This document shows, piece after piece, positions 63,952 through 64,000 of a stretch of DNA of 64,000 bases. Location of the stretch: positions 7,573,565 to 7,637,564 of the forward strand of contig CM057841.1 of NCBI GenBank assembly GCA_030068075.1, read 5' to 3'. The stretch comes from Paguma larvata (lineage: Eukaryota > Chordata > Mammalia > Carnivora > Viverridae). Numbering within the stretch: the stretch's first letter is position 1; every line of letters starts with the position of its first letter. Made by a program: the position numbers and the translations under genes. Below the pieces are notes generated by a model. That model had not been told where the DNA came from and searched no databases. It was given only the letters and a program-made list of their open reading frames with translations.

Positions 63952-64000
63952 GGGGAGCCTGGGGGGCTCAGCTAAGTGTCCAACTCTTGATTTCCACTCA
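63952..64000 (+). mobile_element. CAN-SINE head, cut by window end
   Basis: GGGGAGCCTGGGGGGCTCAG then AACTCTTGATTTC: the first 50 bases of a sense copy. Confidence 0.88.

Overview
This is nuclear DNA from a carnivore, almost certainly a cat-family (felid) species. About 35 copies of a tRNA-derived SINE occur on both strands. Their head reads GGGGCGCCTGGGTGGCTCAG and their tails are TC-rich then A-rich, which is the feliform CAN-SINE type. Carnivore LINE-1 3' ends, MIR, L2, MER20 and Tigger-type fossils fill most of the rest. There is no operon-like structure, CRISPR array or prokaryotic gene. Gene content matches the mammalian CD33-related SIGLEC cluster (human 19q13.4: CTU1, SIGLECs, ZNF175).

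Layout. 0-7 kb: LTR-like element, L1, SINEs. 7.0-11.2 kb: copy A of a duplicated block, made of a GC-rich 37-bp minisatellite followed by CTU1 on the minus strand (two coding exons, intact, 366 aa). 11.2-16 kb: ancient repeats. 16.0-16.6 kb: decayed 3' end of a SIGLEC whose transmembrane segment carried an arginine. 17.07-19.73 kb: 5'-truncated L1 with target-site duplications and a younger SINE inside. 20-24.8 kb: old repeats and an isolated ZNF143-type promoter motif. 24.9-35.4 kb: a complete seven-exon CD33-related SIGLEC on the plus strand (457 aa, open frame). Its last intron is 6.7 kb and holds L1s and SINEs. 37.9-41.4 kb: copy B of the CTU1 block, also intact. 42.8-43.6 kb: CpG-rich promoter with a ZNF143-type site, probably serving CTU1 copy B. 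44-53 kb: repeats. 53.6-54.3 kb: intron-bearing remnant of a beta-1,4-galactosyltransferase. 54.9-55.8 kb: two DNA-transposon fossils. 56.2-62.9 kb: ZNF175 on the minus strand (KRAB-A, KRAB-B and zinc-finger exons), disrupted by frameshifts.

Function. CTU1 is the catalytic subunit of the cytosolic tRNA wobble-uridine thiolase. Having two near-identical intact copies is unusual. The intact SIGLEC is a sialic-acid receptor with its binding arginine preserved. The proximal ITIM tyrosine is phenylalanine, and a lysine sits in the transmembrane segment, which together suggest a shift from inhibitory to adaptor-coupled signalling. The neighbouring SIGLEC remnant also had a basic transmembrane residue.

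Limits. Repeat edges are read by eye and are approximate to tens of bases. Family names for ancient repeats are from recognition only. Coding exons were placed by splice signals, phase and recalled family sequence.
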